Of a stretch of DNA of 64,000 nt, positions 20,167-30,626 are shown in pieces. Where the stretch lies: the NCBI RefSeq assembly GCF_019469205.1, contig NZ_CP048265.1, positions 2,170,001 to 2,234,000 on the forward strand, read 5' to 3'. This DNA is from Gilliamella sp. ESL0405 (lineage in GTDB: Bacteria > Pseudomonadota > Gammaproteobacteria > Enterobacterales > Orbaceae). The notes below the pieces were generated by a model. The model searched no databases and was not told where the DNA came from. It saw nothing but the letters and a program-made list of their open reading frames with translations. A program made the translations under genes and the position numbers. How positions within the stretch are numbered: the first letter of the stretch is position 1; each line of letters begins with the position of its first letter.

Positions 20167-22449
20167 TTACATTGACTGAGTAAAAGTACGTGTAATAACG
20201 TCTTTTTGTTGTTCTTTAGTTAATGAGTTAAAACGTACTGCGTATCCAGAAACACGAATAGTTAATTGTGGATATTTTTCAGGATGTTCCATTGCATCTA
20301 ATAATGTTTCACGGTTTAAAACGTTAACATTTAAGTGCTGACCACCTTCAACAGTTGCTTCGTGGTGGAAGTAACCATCCATTAAACCAGCTAAGTTACG
20401 TTTACGTGCACTATCATCTTTACCTAACGCATTTGGTACGATAGAGAAAGTATAAGAAATACCGTCTTTAGCATAAGCAAATGGTAGTTTAGCAACAGAT
20501 GTTAATGAAGCAACCGCACCTTTTTGGTCACGTCCGTGCATTGGGTTAGCACCAGGTCCAAATGGTGCGCCAGCACGACGACCGTCTGGAGTGTTACCAG
20601 TTTTCTTACCATAAACAACGTTTGAAGTAATGGTTAAAACAGATTGTGTAGGAATTGCATTACGATAAGTTTTAAGTTTTTGAATTTTCTTCATGAAACG
20701 TTCAACTAAATCAACTGCGATATCATCTACACGTGGATCGTTGTTACCGAATTGTGGGTATTCACCTTCGATTTCAAAATCTACAGCTAAACCGTCTTCA
20801 TCACGAATCGTTTTCACTTTTGCATATTTAATAGCAGATAATGAGTCAGCAGCAACCGATAGACCAGCAATACCACATGCCATTGTACGAATAACGTCAC
20901 GATCGTGTAGTGCCATTAATGATGCTTCGTAGCTGTATTTATCATGCATATAGTGAATTGCATTTAGTGCAGTTACGTATTGTTTTGCTAACCAATCCAT
21001 AAAGTGATCTAAACGAGCAAATACTTTGTCAAAATCAAGGTATTCGTCAGTGATTGGATCTTCTTTTGGTCCAACTTGCATTTTAAGTTTTTCATCCACA
21101 CCGCCATTGATTGCGTATAGAAGAGTTTTAGCAAGGTTGGCACGTGCACCGAAGAATTGCATTTGTTTACCAACAATCATCGGGCTTACACAACATGCGA
21201 TTGCATAGTCATCGTTATTGAAGTCAGGACGCATTAAATCATCATTTTCATATTGTAATGATGAGGTATCAATAGATACTTTAGATGCGAACTCTTTGAA
21301 TCCACTTGGTAACTGTTCTGACCAAAGAATAGTCATGTTAGGCTCAGGTGAAGGACCCATTGTATATAGTGTATTTAAGAAACGGAATGAAGTTTTAGTA
21401 ACTAAAGTACGTCCGTCAACACCCATACCTGCGATTGATTCAGTTGCCCAAATTGGGTCACCAGAGAATAATTCATCATATTCAGGCGTACGTAAGAAAC
21501 GAACCATACGTAATTTCATAACGAAATGGTCAACAATTTCTTGAGCGTCTTGTTCAGTAATTAAGCCTGCTTCAAGGTCACGTTGGAAGTAGATATCAAA
21601 GAATGTAGAAGTACGACCAAGAGACATTGCCGCACCGTTTTGAGATTTAACTGCCGCTAAGTAACCGAAGTATGTCCATTGCACCGCTTCTTGAGCTGTT
21701 TTAGCTGGTCCAGAGATGTCGTAGCCATATTTAGCTGCCATTTCTTTGATTTGACCAAGAGCACGATGTTGTTCAGCGATTTCTTCACGACGTTGCATAG
21801 TCATAGCTAAGTCAACACCATTTTCGAAATCAGCTTGTAATGAGTTGAATTGTGCAAATTTATCTTGCATTAAAAAGTCGATACCGTAAAGCGCAACACG
21901 ACGGTAGTCACCAATGATACGACCACGACCATAAGCATCAGGAAGACCAGTAATAACACCTGATTTACGACAACGAAGGATATCCGGAGTATAGATGTCA
22001 AACACACCTTGGTTATGTGTTTTACGATAGTCAGTAAAGATTTTTTTGACTAATGGATCAAGCGTTCTGTTGTATGCTTTACAAGAATTCTCGATCATTT
22101 TGATTCCACCAAACGGGATAATCGCACGTTTTAATGGTTTTTCAGTTTGTAAGCCAACAATCTTTTCTAAATCTTTTTCAATGTAACCTGCATCATGAGC
22201 AGTAATTGTCGAAATAACACTTGTATCAAAATCCACAGGAGCATGGGTAGCATTTTCAACTTTAATGCCTTCCATTACCTTAGCCCATAACTTAGTTGTC
22301 GCATCCGTTGCGCCCGCTAAGAAAGACTCATCACCTTCATATGGCGTGTAGTTCTTTTGAATGAAATCGCGGACATTAACATTATTTTGCCAATCACCAT
22401 CTTTAAATCCTTTCCAAGCAGTTGCTTGTACTTCGTTTAAATTACTCAT
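20167..22449 (-). CDS. pflB: formate C-acetyltransferase (pyruvate formate-lyase)
   Basis: 760 residues, the usual PflB length. It cleaves pyruvate with CoA to acetyl-CoA and formate under anaerobic conditions. The active-site Cys pair is in IACCVSPM near residue 418 and the radical Gly in [12 protein letters not shown] near 734. SD AGGTG precedes the ATG. It follows focA by 64 bp, the normal focA-pflB operon, and its activase is next downstream. The presence of this set shows mixed-acid fermentation. Confidence 0.99.
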   Translation of the reverse strand: MSNLNEVQATAWKGFKDGDWQNNVNVRDFIQKNYTPYEGDESFLAGATDATTKLWAKVMEGIKVENATHAPVDFDTSVISTITAHDAGYIEKDLEKIVGLQTEKPLKRAIIPFGGIKMIENSCKAYNRTLDPLVKKIFTDYRKTHNQGVFDIYTPDILRCRKSGVITGLPDAYGRGRIIGDYRRVALYGIDFLMQDKFAQFNSLQADFENGVDLAMTMQRREEIAEQHRALGQIKEMAAKYGYDISGPAKTAQEAVQWTYFGYLAAVKSQNGAAMSLGRTSTFFDIYFQRDLEAGLITEQDAQEIVDHFVMKLRMVRFLRTPEYDELFSGDPIWATESIAGMGVDGRTLVTKTSFRFLNTLYTMGPSPEPNMTILWSEQLPSGFKEFASKVSIDTSSLQYENDDLMRPDFNNDDYAIACCVSPMIVGKQMQFFGARANLAKTLLYAINGGVDEKLKMQVGPKEDPITDEYLDFDKVFARLDHFMDWLAKQYVTALNAIHYMHDKYSYEASLMALHDRDVIRTMACGIAGLSVAADSLSAIKYAKVKTIRDEDGLAVDFEIEGEYPQFGNNDPRVDDIAVDLVERFMKKIQKLKTYRNAIPTQSVLTITSNVVYGKKTGNTPDGRRAGAPFGPGANPMHGRDQKGAVASLTSVAKLPFAYAKDGISYTFSIVPNALGKDDSARKRNLAGLMDGYFHHEATVEGGQHLNVNVLNRETLLDAMEHPEKYPQLTIRVSGYAVRFNSLTKEQQKDVITRTFTQSM

Positions 22450-22513
22450 AGTTTTTCACCTCAGGTTTACAAAAATATCTATCTACTCATACATAAGGGC
22501 AGATATTATAAAA

Positions 22514-23362
22514 TCAATGTGGCTTACGTAAATATAAAGCCCAATAAGGTAGCGCTACTGCTAAACCACCCAAAATATTCCCGATTGTCACAGGAATTAA
22601 ATTATTCAATATAAAATGCTCAACTGTTAATTCTTTAAACGCATCGGGTGAAACGCCAACTGCCGTCCAAAACTCAGGAGAAGCAAAATTATTAATCACA
22701 ATACCCATAGGGATCATAAACATATTGGCAATACTATGTTCAAAACCACTTGCAACAAACATCGCCACCGGTAATACCATGATTAACATCTTATCTAATA
22801 AACTGCGACCAGCATAGCTCATCCAAGCCGCTAAACACACCATTAAATTAGCAAGTAAGCCCAGAAATACGGCTTCAACAAATGTGTGATGTAATTTATG
22901 ATCAGCGGTCTGTAGTACATTCAAACCCCACAATCCGTTAGCTACCATATACTGTCCGGAAAACCAGATAACTGCAACAAACAGTATAGCACCAATAAAG
23001 TTACCAATATACACAAAAATCCAATTGCGTATCATTTTAAACCAACTGACTTTGTGCGTCATTCTCGGCAAAATTGTCAGTACGGTAGAAGTAAAAAGAT
23101 CAGCGCCACAACAAACAACAAGCATCAGTCCTAACGAGAAACAGATACCACCAACCAATTTGGCTAAACCAAAAGCAACGGTTGCCGTTCCGGTTGTAAC
23201 AGTGATATAAAAAACAAAAGCGATTGAAATGAAAACACCGGCAATGATGGCTGAAAGAATTGTGCTACTAGGGTGTTTATTTACTTTGTAATTGCCAATC
23301 TCTTCGGCAATTTGGGTCATTTGTGCGGGAGATAACGAGTCCACAAGCTTATCATTACTCAA
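22514..23362 (-). CDS. focA: formate channel FocA
   Basis: A 282-residue FNT-family pentameric channel with six helices and the family loops; HKVSWFKMIRNWIFVYIGN and the GFEHSIANMFMIP segment near residue 205 carry the conserved His and Asn at the pore. Moves formate across the inner membrane. The start appears to be TTG at 23362, with AGGA 8 nt upstream and MSNDKLVDSLSPAQM as N-terminus; no in-frame ATG fits. Upstream there is a CRP/FNR-like site. Confidence 0.95.
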   Translation of the reverse strand: MSNDKLVDSLSPAQMTQIAEEIGNYKVNKHPSSTILSAIIAGVFISIAFVFYITVTTGTATVAFGLAKLVGGICFSLGLMLVVCCGADLFTSTVLTILPRMTHKVSWFKMIRNWIFVYIGNFIGAILFVAVIWFSGQYMVANGLWGLNVLQTADHKLHHTFVEAVFLGLLANLMVCLAAWMSYAGRSLLDKMLIMVLPVAMFVASGFEHSIANMFMIPMGIVINNFASPEFWTAVGVSPDAFKELTVEHFILNNLIPVTIGNILGGLAVALPYWALYLRKPH

Positions 23363-23402
23363 GTTGACATCCTCAAAAAAACTAGGGTTTTATGAGACGC
23401 AT

Positions 23403-23431
23403 AGTATACTCAAAATTTGAAGCAGATCACG
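23403..23431 (-). promoter_or_regulatory. probable focA promoter with a CRP/FNR-like site
   Basis: Minus-strand TATACT (23403-23408) lies about 40 bp before the focA start. TTTGAAGCAGATCACG (23416-23431) matches 8 of 10 half-site bases of either the CRP or the FNR consensus. Its spacing from the -10 (about 28 bp from the start point) is not that of a standard activator, so the role is uncertain. Confidence 0.4.
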
Positions 23432-23562
23432 TTTTTTTTGTTAAAAAACTTTAAAACTTAAAAAAACATTGTGAGAGCGAAAATCAAGGCTCAACCGCAT
23501 AACCACCTTATCTAACCATGATTAGGGAAGATAAAATGGCTTACGGCGGTTACTAGCAAAGA

Positions 23563-24633
23563 TTATCTATTGTCGAGTATCTTACTGACTTTTATTAAAT
23601 AGTTACGTGACTCTTGAGATACGTGCGATGTTACCAGTTTTCGATACACTTGTTGTGGGGTCATTGAGTTAATTATATTAATAGCCTCATTACGATCACT
23701 TGAGAAAGTTCTTAATACACTTCCTGCACCACCATTGTAAGATGTGATCATGGCATATCTTAATGAGATAGGATTATTAATACCGGCTAAATATTTCGTT
23801 TTCAGCAATGACAAATAAGCTGTTCCCATATCGACATTATTACGAGGGTCAAGTAAATATTGTCGGCTCGGTTCACCCGATTTACCCCGTAACTTGAAGA
23901 TATCACGACCAGCGGTATGTTGTTGAACTTGCATAAGCCCTAGCGCATCAGTTCGACTTACCGCAAATGGGTTAAATGCTGATTCAACTTCCATAATAGC
24001 TAAAATTAATCGCTCATCAATTAAGTAGCGGTTAGAAGCTTGAGTGACAAGCGGTAGGAATTTTCGAGCACGTTGGTTGATATGGTTGGGAACGAGTTTA
24101 ATTTCAACGTAAGTGATTCTATGTGAACCGGAGTTACGGGTTTTCATGTTATTGCTTATTAGATAATCAGCAAAACTATTGGCTCGCCCGCTCCAACGTA
24201 TTGGTTGGCGATCTTGGTCTAATACCTGATTATATAAAAAGGGTTCTTCTGATAAATCTTGGCTAACTTTATCTCTTCGAATAATCTCGACCGGTTCAGG
24301 CATCAATAGTGTTGAGACAATTGCCTCTTTTAAATTAATTTCCGGCGTATCGGATAACGTTTCAATGGTAATAACGCCGGAAACAAAGTTAATATGCACC
24401 CGTGTTCTTAAATTATCTTCATATTGCACATAATCTTTGGGCCCGGCAATAAGCACTTCTTTTGGTCCCCAAATCTGTTCTATATTATTCGCATATTGAC
24501 TTATTAAGATATTAAATGCATTGGTATCTTTAACATAATAATCTTCATCTTCTTTCTTTGAATTAGGACCGGGACAAGCGGTTAAAAGACTTACTGTTAC
24601 CAGCAGTGTAATAATTTTTATTTTATTTTTCAT
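23563..24633 (-). CDS. mltC: membrane-bound lytic murein transglycosylase C
   Basis: 356 residues from the ATG at 24633; a TTG four codons upstream extends the frame, but SD GAGAG fits the ATG. Lipoprotein signal with lipobox LLTAC, then the MltC N-terminal domain, then the SLT domain: AIMEVESAFNPFAVS with the catalytic Glu near residue 210, GLMQVQ, and AYNGGAGSV-like ITSYNGGAG. It cleaves peptidoglycan glycan strands to 1,6-anhydro products. It overlaps the neighbourhood of yggX as in E. coli (mutY-yggX-mltC). Confidence 0.95.
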   Translation of the reverse strand: MKNKIKIITLLVTVSLLTACPGPNSKKEDEDYYVKDTNAFNILISQYANNIEQIWGPKEVLIAGPKDYVQYEDNLRTRVHINFVSGVITIETLSDTPEINLKEAIVSTLLMPEPVEIIRRDKVSQDLSEEPFLYNQVLDQDRQPIRWSGRANSFADYLISNNMKTRNSGSHRITYVEIKLVPNHINQRARKFLPLVTQASNRYLIDERLILAIMEVESAFNPFAVSRTDALGLMQVQQHTAGRDIFKLRGKSGEPSRQYLLDPRNNVDMGTAYLSLLKTKYLAGINNPISLRYAMITSYNGGAGSVLRTFSSDRNEAINIINSMTPQQVYRKLVTSHVSQESRNYLIKVSKILDNR

Positions 24634-24641
24634 GTTAGCTC

Positions 24642-24911
24642 TCAATGTTCTGGTTTATACCCATCAATAACGACATCTTCACCTTCAAATAAAAACTTAA
24701 CCATTTCAGATTCAATTTTTTTACGATGCTCAGCATTCATCATATTAAGTTTGTTTTCGTTAATTAACATTGTTTGTTTTTTAAGCCATTCTTGCCAAGC
24801 TGTTTTGGAAATCTCATTGTAGATACGTTTACCAAGCTCACCAGGATAGAGCTGAAAGTCTAAGCCTTCGGCATCTTTTTTTAAATAATGACAATAAATA
24901 ATACGACTCAT
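24642..24911 (-). CDS. yggX: YggX, Fe(II)-trafficking / oxidative damage protection protein
   Basis: 89 residues, starting [19 protein letters not shown], with the conserved Cys7, [12 protein letters not shown] and [14 protein letters not shown]. The family is linked to iron-sulfur cluster protection. mltC begins 8 bp after its stop codon. The usual upstream partner mutY is absent here; an ArgR-controlled argD lies divergently instead. Confidence 0.96.
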   Translation of the reverse strand: MSRIIYCHYLKKDAEGLDFQLYPGELGKRIYNEISKTAWQEWLKKQTMLINENKLNMMNAEHRKKIESEMVKFLFEGEDVVIDGYKPEH

Positions 24912-25023
24912 ATTTAATCCTGTTTTAGAAACTATTATTTGTTAAGCGCTGATTATAACCGAAAATAAATCGAGAAAAGAATAAAATTATTTAATATCTC
25001 AATTTATGCCGAATCGTTACATA

Positions 25024-25062
25024 AATGAATTTTAATTCAAAATAAATGAATAAATATTTACT
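25024..25062. promoter_or_regulatory. tandem ArgR operator (two ARG boxes) of argD
   Basis: Box 1 (25024-25041) contains TGAATTTTAATTCA, a perfect ARG box core. Box 2 (25045-25062) contains TGAATAAATATTTA, one mismatch. They are separated by 3 bp, the standard spacing for an ArgR hexamer. TTTACA (25062-25067) and TAAAAT (25084-25089) would be the promoter, partly covered by box 2. Confidence 0.85.
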
Positions 25063-25125
25063 TTACACCCTTATAAAAAGGCATAAAATAGAATAAAAAG
25101 GCTTAAAACAGAATATAAGGACTGA

Positions 25126-26340
<1,215 letters not shown>

Positions 26341-26355
26341 GTTTTTCTATACAGT

Positions 26356-26396
26356 AACGGCATTTTAAGTGATTAAGTGCCGTTAATGCACTTAAA
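26356..26396 (+). promoter_or_regulatory. overlapping alternative hairpins between argD and engB
   Basis: AACGGCA (26356-26362) can pair with TGCCGTT (26378-26384). TAAGTGC (26374-26380) can instead pair with GCACTTA (26388-26394), and TTTAAGTG (26364-26371) with CACTTAAA (26389-26396). The last two reach into the engB SD (AAAGGA). These are mutually exclusive structures; whether they act as a terminator or a translational switch is unknown. Confidence 0.4.
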
Positions 26397-26407
26397 GGAC
26401 ATTTTTT

Positions 26408-27019
26408 ATGACCGACATTCGACCATTAAACTATGCTAAAACGCATTTTATTTTAAGTGCACCCGATATTTCACATTTACCAATTGATAGTGGCGTTGAA
26501 GTTGCCTTTGCCGGCAGATCTAATGCCGGTAAATCAAGTGCACTTAACACATTAACCAATCAAAAATCTTTAGCAAGAACCAGTAAAACACCGGGACGAA
26601 CGCAACTTATTAACTTATTTGAAGTGGAAGAAAATTGTCGTTTAGTTGATTTACCGGGCTATGGTTATGCACAAGTTCCGGAAGCGATTAAACGCAAATG
26701 GCAAAAATCATTAGGCGAATATCTGCAAAAACGAGAAAGTTTAAAAGGCTTAATTGTATTAATGGATGTTCGGCATCCGCTTAAAGATCTCGACCAACAA
26801 ATGATTGAGTGGGCTGTATCAGTTGATATTCCAGTTATGCTACTGTTAACTAAAGCCGATAAACTCGCTTCAGGCGCATTAAAAAAACAGGTTAACATGG
26901 TTAAAGAAGCTATCTTACCTTTTCAAGGTGATATTACTGTTGCACCGTTTTCATCGCCAAAACGTATCGGCTTAGAGCCTTTGAAACAGAAATTAGACCA
27001 ATGGTTCAGCCAACAATAA
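26408..27019 (+). CDS. engB: ribosome-biogenesis GTPase EngB/YihA
   Basis: 203 residues of a TrmE-Era-like GTPase: G1 GRSNAGKSS near 34-42, G2 region [11 protein letters not shown]3 DLPGYG near 83, G4 TKAD near 146 and G5 FSSPK near 180. It is needed for large-subunit assembly in many bacteria. SD AAAGGA is 8 bp before the ATG. srkA follows after 12 bp. Confidence 0.97.
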   Translation: MTDIRPLNYAKTHFILSAPDISHLPIDSGVEVAFAGRSNAGKSSALNTLTNQKSLARTSKTPGRTQLINLFEVEENCRLVDLPGYGYAQVPEAIKRKWQKSLGEYLQKRESLKGLIVLMDVRHPLKDLDQQMIEWAVSVDIPVMLLLTKADKLASGALKKQVNMVKEAILPFQGDITVAPFSSPKRIGLEPLKQKLDQWFSQQ

Positions 27020-27031
27020 AGGAACGTTAAA

Positions 27032-28018
27032 ATGGATAGTTCAGCCTTTTCATTTCAATCATTATCACCCGACGTTATTTTTGCTAGTTTGGCAACCGTT
27101 GGTATTCGGGTTGATTCGGGGCTGACTGCTTTAAATAGTTATGAAAATCGTGTCTATCAATTTTCTGATGAGGATCGCATACGATATGTCGCCAAATACT
27201 ATCGCCCCTATCGTTGGAATCAGGCACAAATTCTTGAAGAGCATCAATTTACTAAGCAACTATCAGAAGCTGATATTCCTGTCGCTGCGCCATTAACCTT
27301 TAATGGTCAAACTTTGCATGAATATGAAGGCTACCTATTTGCTCTGTTCCCAAGTGTAGGAGGACGGCAATATGAAAGTGATAATATCGAGCAGATGGAA
27401 TCGGTAGCCACTTTGCTGGGACGTATTCATCAAATTGGTGCAAAACAACCTTTTATTTATCGCCCTACAATTGGACTGGAAGCATATCTTTATCAGCCTA
27501 AAGAAGTTTTGTTAACCTCTAATTTGATCCCTAAGAAAATCCATGACGAACTCAAGACCAGTTTAACCCACTTAATACAGATTGTTGAGCAGCATTGGCA
27601 TACCGATTGGCAACCAATTCGCCTGCATGCTGATTGCCATGCCGGTAATATATTATGGCGTGATAGTGCCATGTTTGTCGATTTTGATGATGCACGTAAT
27701 GGACCAGCGATTCAAGATATTTGGATGTTACTCAATGGCGATCGAAAAGCGCAACAATTGCAACTTGATAGCATTCTTGAATGCTATCAAGAGTTTTATC
27801 ATTTTGATATGAACCAACTGAGTTTAATTGAACCACTTAGAGCAATGAGAATGGTGCACTACCTAGCTTGGATAGTTCAGCGTTGGCAAGACAGAGCTTT
27901 TCCAATCGCATTTCCTTGGATAATCGATGCTGATTTTTGGTATCAGCAATTAGCTGAATTTAATCGGCAAAGTCAAGCCATTAAAGCACCACCGCTACAA
28001 TTGATGTCAATGTTTTAA
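27032..28018 (+). CDS. srkA: stress response kinase SrkA/YihE
   Basis: 328 residues of an aminoglycoside-phosphotransferase-like kinase: nucleotide-binding N-lobe (ENRVYQF, VAKYYRPYRW), catalytic HADCHAGNILW near residue 200 and metal-binding MFVDFDDARNGPAIQD near 215. In E. coli it phosphorylates Ser/Thr and blunts toxin-triggered death. SD AAAGGAA lies close upstream. Shares an operon with engB here; in E. coli yihE is paired with dsbA, which is not seen. Confidence 0.93.
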   Translation: MDSSAFSFQSLSPDVIFASLATVGIRVDSGLTALNSYENRVYQFSDEDRIRYVAKYYRPYRWNQAQILEEHQFTKQLSEADIPVAAPLTFNGQTLHEYEGYLFALFPSVGGRQYESDNIEQMESVATLLGRIHQIGAKQPFIYRPTIGLEAYLYQPKEVLLTSNLIPKKIHDELKTSLTHLIQIVEQHWHTDWQPIRLHADCHAGNILWRDSAMFVDFDDARNGPAIQDIWMLLNGDRKAQQLQLDSILECYQEFYHFDMNQLSLIEPLRAMRMVHYLAWIVQRWQDRAFPIAFPWIIDADFWYQQLAEFNRQSQAIKAPPLQLMSMF

Positions 28019-28107
28019 AATGAGCAGTATCAAGAATCAATCACGCCAAATAACCTCTATCGCAAATCGGGACAATGGTATCATTCAATATTCAGCAAGA
28101 GAGCAAA

Positions 28108-28404
28108 TCATCGATTGATTAAGGTTAATAAATTCACTAAGTCGGGGGCGTTTGCTACCAGTTGCTCTTTTTTCTGTTTTGAAAGCTGTTTTATACGATA
28201 CTCAAGTTTCAAAGCGGTTGATCTGTCACCGACACTGATTTGATAAACAACGGTTAAATTATGATGCCCTTTAAGGTGTTTAGCACCTTTACCATTTTGA
28301 TGCTGCCGTAAACGCCTGGCGACATCAGTTGTGATACCGGTATATAAAGAGTGTTTAGCCGTTCTGATAATATACAAAAACCAAATAGCAGAATGATTAC
28401 CCAT
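28108..28404 (-). CDS. yhbQ: GIY-YIG nuclease-domain protein (YhbQ-like)
   Basis: 98 residues covering a single UvrC/GIY-YIG N-terminal domain: [19 protein letters not shown] (LYxxxxxSLYxGIT in place of GIY-YIG), conserved Arg in VARRLRQH near 31-35, KGAKHLKGH and a Glu in [10 protein letters not shown]. YhbQ proteins are small stand-alone nucleases of unsettled role. The ATG at 28404 is taken in preference to a TTG two codons upstream. Confidence 0.85.
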   Translation of the reverse strand: MGNHSAIWFLYIIRTAKHSLYTGITTDVARRLRQHQNGKGAKHLKGHHNLTVVYQISVGDRSTALKLEYRIKQLSKQKKEQLVANAPDLVNLLTLINR

Positions 28405-28487
28405 AACCAAATTTAAAACGCAGATGTAATTTAGATGGATATAATACGCTGTTTAACCAATTTAATCAGTAAAGTCCCGTCCTATTA

Positions 28488-29123
28488 TTAGAGATGATCG
28501 GTTTGATTAATCGATGTCAACGTAAAATAACCACACGAGTCAATATCATCTTGTTTATAATTAATAATGCTAATGCTGGTATTTGCTAAAATTTCTGTAT
28601 TTTGTAAATGTTCTTGCCAATTTCCACCCGTAAGAACATAAATCAGTTGTCTTAACAATGAACCATGCGAAACAATTAAAATATTTCCATGATGATTTTC
28701 AGTTATGATATCGTCAATTGCCTGTATGGAACGCATAAATACACTTCTAAAATCTTCTCCTTGATTGTCAGCTATTGAATATTTTTGGGCATCAGTTTGT
28801 AAATAGATAAAGTTTGGGTCAGCATAATAATCGGGCACAAATTTACCCTCCCATTGACCAAAATCAATCTCTTTTAATCCTTCATGCAACTTTAAGGAAA
28901 TATCTCGGTTATTAATAATAAGCTTTGCAGTATCAACAGCCCTCTTTTGTGGGCTTACGTAAGCGTTAACAAAATTCACCTTGTCTACTGCTTTAGCAGT
29001 TAATTTTGCTTGATTAATACCATTTAAAGTGAGTTGAGAATCTGATGATCCTTGAAATAACTGTAATTGATTCCATTTTGTTTCACCATGGCGGACAAAA
29101 TAAAGATTGATGTTTTTAAACAT
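28488..29123 (-). CDS. histidine phosphatase (phosphoglycerate-mutase-like)
   Basis: 211 residues with RHGETKWN near 10-17, SPQKRAVDTA, EIDFGQWEGK and VSHGSLLRQL near 155, the branch-1 histidine phosphatase signature; the first His becomes phosphorylated. The substrate cannot be read from the sequence; close relatives act on phosphosugars, nucleotide intermediates such as alpha-ribazole phosphate, or other metabolites. AAAGGGAAC precedes the ATG at 29123; an upstream ATG at 29141 overlaps the stop of the neighbouring membrane gene (ATGA). Confidence 0.85.
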   Translation of the reverse strand: MFKNINLYFVRHGETKWNQLQLFQGSSDSQLTLNGINQAKLTAKAVDKVNFVNAYVSPQKRAVDTAKLIINNRDISLKLHEGLKEIDFGQWEGKFVPDYYADPNFIYLQTDAQKYSIADNQGEDFRSVFMRSIQAIDDIITENHHGNILIVSHGSLLRQLIYVLTGGNWQEHLQNTEILANTSISIINYKQDDIDSCGYFTLTSINQTDHL

Positions 29124-29137
29124 AAAGTTGTTCCCTT

Positions 29138-29509
29138 TCATTTTTTTGAAGTAGAGAAATATTTTTTGAGGCTGATTGATTTGATGACATAAATAAATAG
29201 TGAAAAATAGATCAAAAAATAAATCATATTGTTACCTGTACCGATTTGCTGTGAAGATAAATAGATAATCTCTACCGTTGTGGTAATTAAACAAAGAAAA
29301 AAGTAAAAAGTGAGATAAATTGGCGTGTTCTGATTTTTTTTGATAATCAAATAAATCAACAGCGCAATACAGCACAGTATGACCAAGTAAAGCAGTGTTG
29401 AAAAAACATCTAATTGAGAATGAGCAAAATTCGAATATAAACCATAACTGATAGAATAAAAGTTAACCAATAACACGACTAAAATCAGAATAATCGATAC
29501 TTTTTTCAT
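29138..29509 (-). CDS. small membrane protein, unrecognised
   Basis: 123 residues with four predicted membrane segments (about 5-22, 38-58, 66-86, 95-112) and a basic C-terminus. No family recognised. The phosphatase gene begins just downstream, so the two are probably co-transcribed. The very low G+C and the Ile/Tyr-rich composition are unremarkable for a membrane protein in this genome. Confidence 0.65.
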   Translation of the reverse strand: MKKVSIILILVVLLVNFYSISYGLYSNFAHSQLDVFSTLLYLVILCCIALLIYLIIKKNQNTPIYLTFYFFLCLITTTVEIIYLSSQQIGTGNNMIYFLIYFSLFIYVIKSISLKKYFSTSKK

Positions 29510-29591
29510 CTGTTCTACCTTATTAATACTAAATTTTGCTCATCTCATCATTGCCAATGATTGTGCTGTTTTAAACAAAGTAATTGGCTTG

Positions 29592-30626
29592 TTATAGTTC
29601 AGTTTTTATGACAACTTTTAATACTGATTGTTTAGGATCAGTCGATAAATCAATCGCTTCGCTTAATTTATCTAAAGGAAAAACGTGGGTTATCATTTCT
29701 TGAGTGTTGAGTTTTTTCTTCTCAAGCAGATCTAACGCTTCCGGGAACTCATAAGGTGTCACCGAATAAGTGCCGATAATACTAATTTCATCCTTAAAGA
29801 AACGGCTGGCATCAATATTCACCATTTTATTTTTATCAAACCCGGAAAAGACAATGATTTTCCCCGCCCTTCTTACCAGATTAATTGCATCAGACACTAA
29901 TGATGAAACCCCGGCAGCAATAACAATGACATCAACGCCTTGCCCATGGGTAATTTTATTCACTTCTTCAAAAATATTTTTCTCTGCAATATTAATTGTA
30001 TAATCACATCCTACTTTTAGTGTTGTTTGTAATTTAAATTCAGACATATCACTAATAATGACTTTATTTGCGCCTTTAATTTTGGCTAACTGCGCATGTA
30101 AGATGCCGATTGTTCCGGCGCCCATAATAAGTACACTATCATTAGGTCTAATATCTGCTTGCTTAAGACCATGCAAACAACAAGCAATAGGTTCAATTAA
30201 GGTAGCTTCTTCATCTGTAACACTATCGGAAACCTTATGGGTCAAATGCTTTAAATGTAATTCGGGAATACGAATAAATTGGGCAAAACCACCGGGATCG
30301 ATATTATTTGTTCTAAATTGCTCACAAATTGTGTAATGTCCTTTATTACAATAGTGGCAAGTAAAACAAGGAACATGTATTGCAGTGATAACTCTATCGC
30401 CTAGCTCAAAACGATCAACGTTTTGGCCTTTTTTAACAATCTCACCGACTACTTCATGTCCTAGCACGGTAGGCTTATTAACACTATCGCCCCTAATTTT
30501 TTGAATATCGGTACCACACAAACCACAGGCGAGCATTTTTATCAATACTTCATTATCAGAAATATCAGGAATCGGAAGATCCTCTGTTCTTAAATCGTTT
30601 TGTTTATAACATACTGACGCTTTCAT
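29592..30626 (-). CDS. zinc-dependent polyol dehydrogenase (GatD/sorbitol dehydrogenase type)
   Basis: 344 residues of a medium-chain dehydrogenase: catalytic zinc ligands Cys in CGLCGTD (about 35-41) and GHE (about 57), structural zinc CFTCHYCNKGHYTIC (about 92-106), and NAD-binding GAGTIGILH (about 170). Oxidises a polyol or a phosphorylated polyol to a ketose. Its start lies inside the last codons of the kinase gene (23-bp overlap), so they are translationally linked. In the gat pathway GatD oxidises galactitol-1-phosphate; the substrate here is not settled. Confidence 0.88.
   Translation of the reverse strand: MKASVCYKQNDLRTEDLPIPDISDNEVLIKMLACGLCGTDIQKIRGDSVNKPTVLGHEVVGEIVKKGQNVDRFELGDRVITAIHVPCFTCHYCNKGHYTICEQFRTNNIDPGGFAQFIRIPELHLKHLTHKVSDSVTDEEATLIEPIACCLHGLKQADIRPNDSVLIMGAGTIGILHAQLAKIKGANKVIISDMSEFKLQTTLKVGCDYTINIAEKNIFEEVNKITHGQGVDVIVIAAGVSSLVSDAINLVRRAGKIIVFSGFDKNKMVNIDASRFFKDEISIIGTYSVTPYEFPEALDLLEKKKLNTQEMITHVFPLDKLSEAIDLSTDPKQSVLKVVIKTEL

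Noticed and set aside
26345-26360. TACTGTATAG on the minus strand after argD, like half an SOS box
   Set aside because: The second CAG half at the required 10-bp spacing is missing.
28020-28118. Short plus-strand frame after srkA (ATG AGC AGT ...)
   Set aside because: Only about 32 codons, no SD, and it runs into the convergent GIY-YIG gene.
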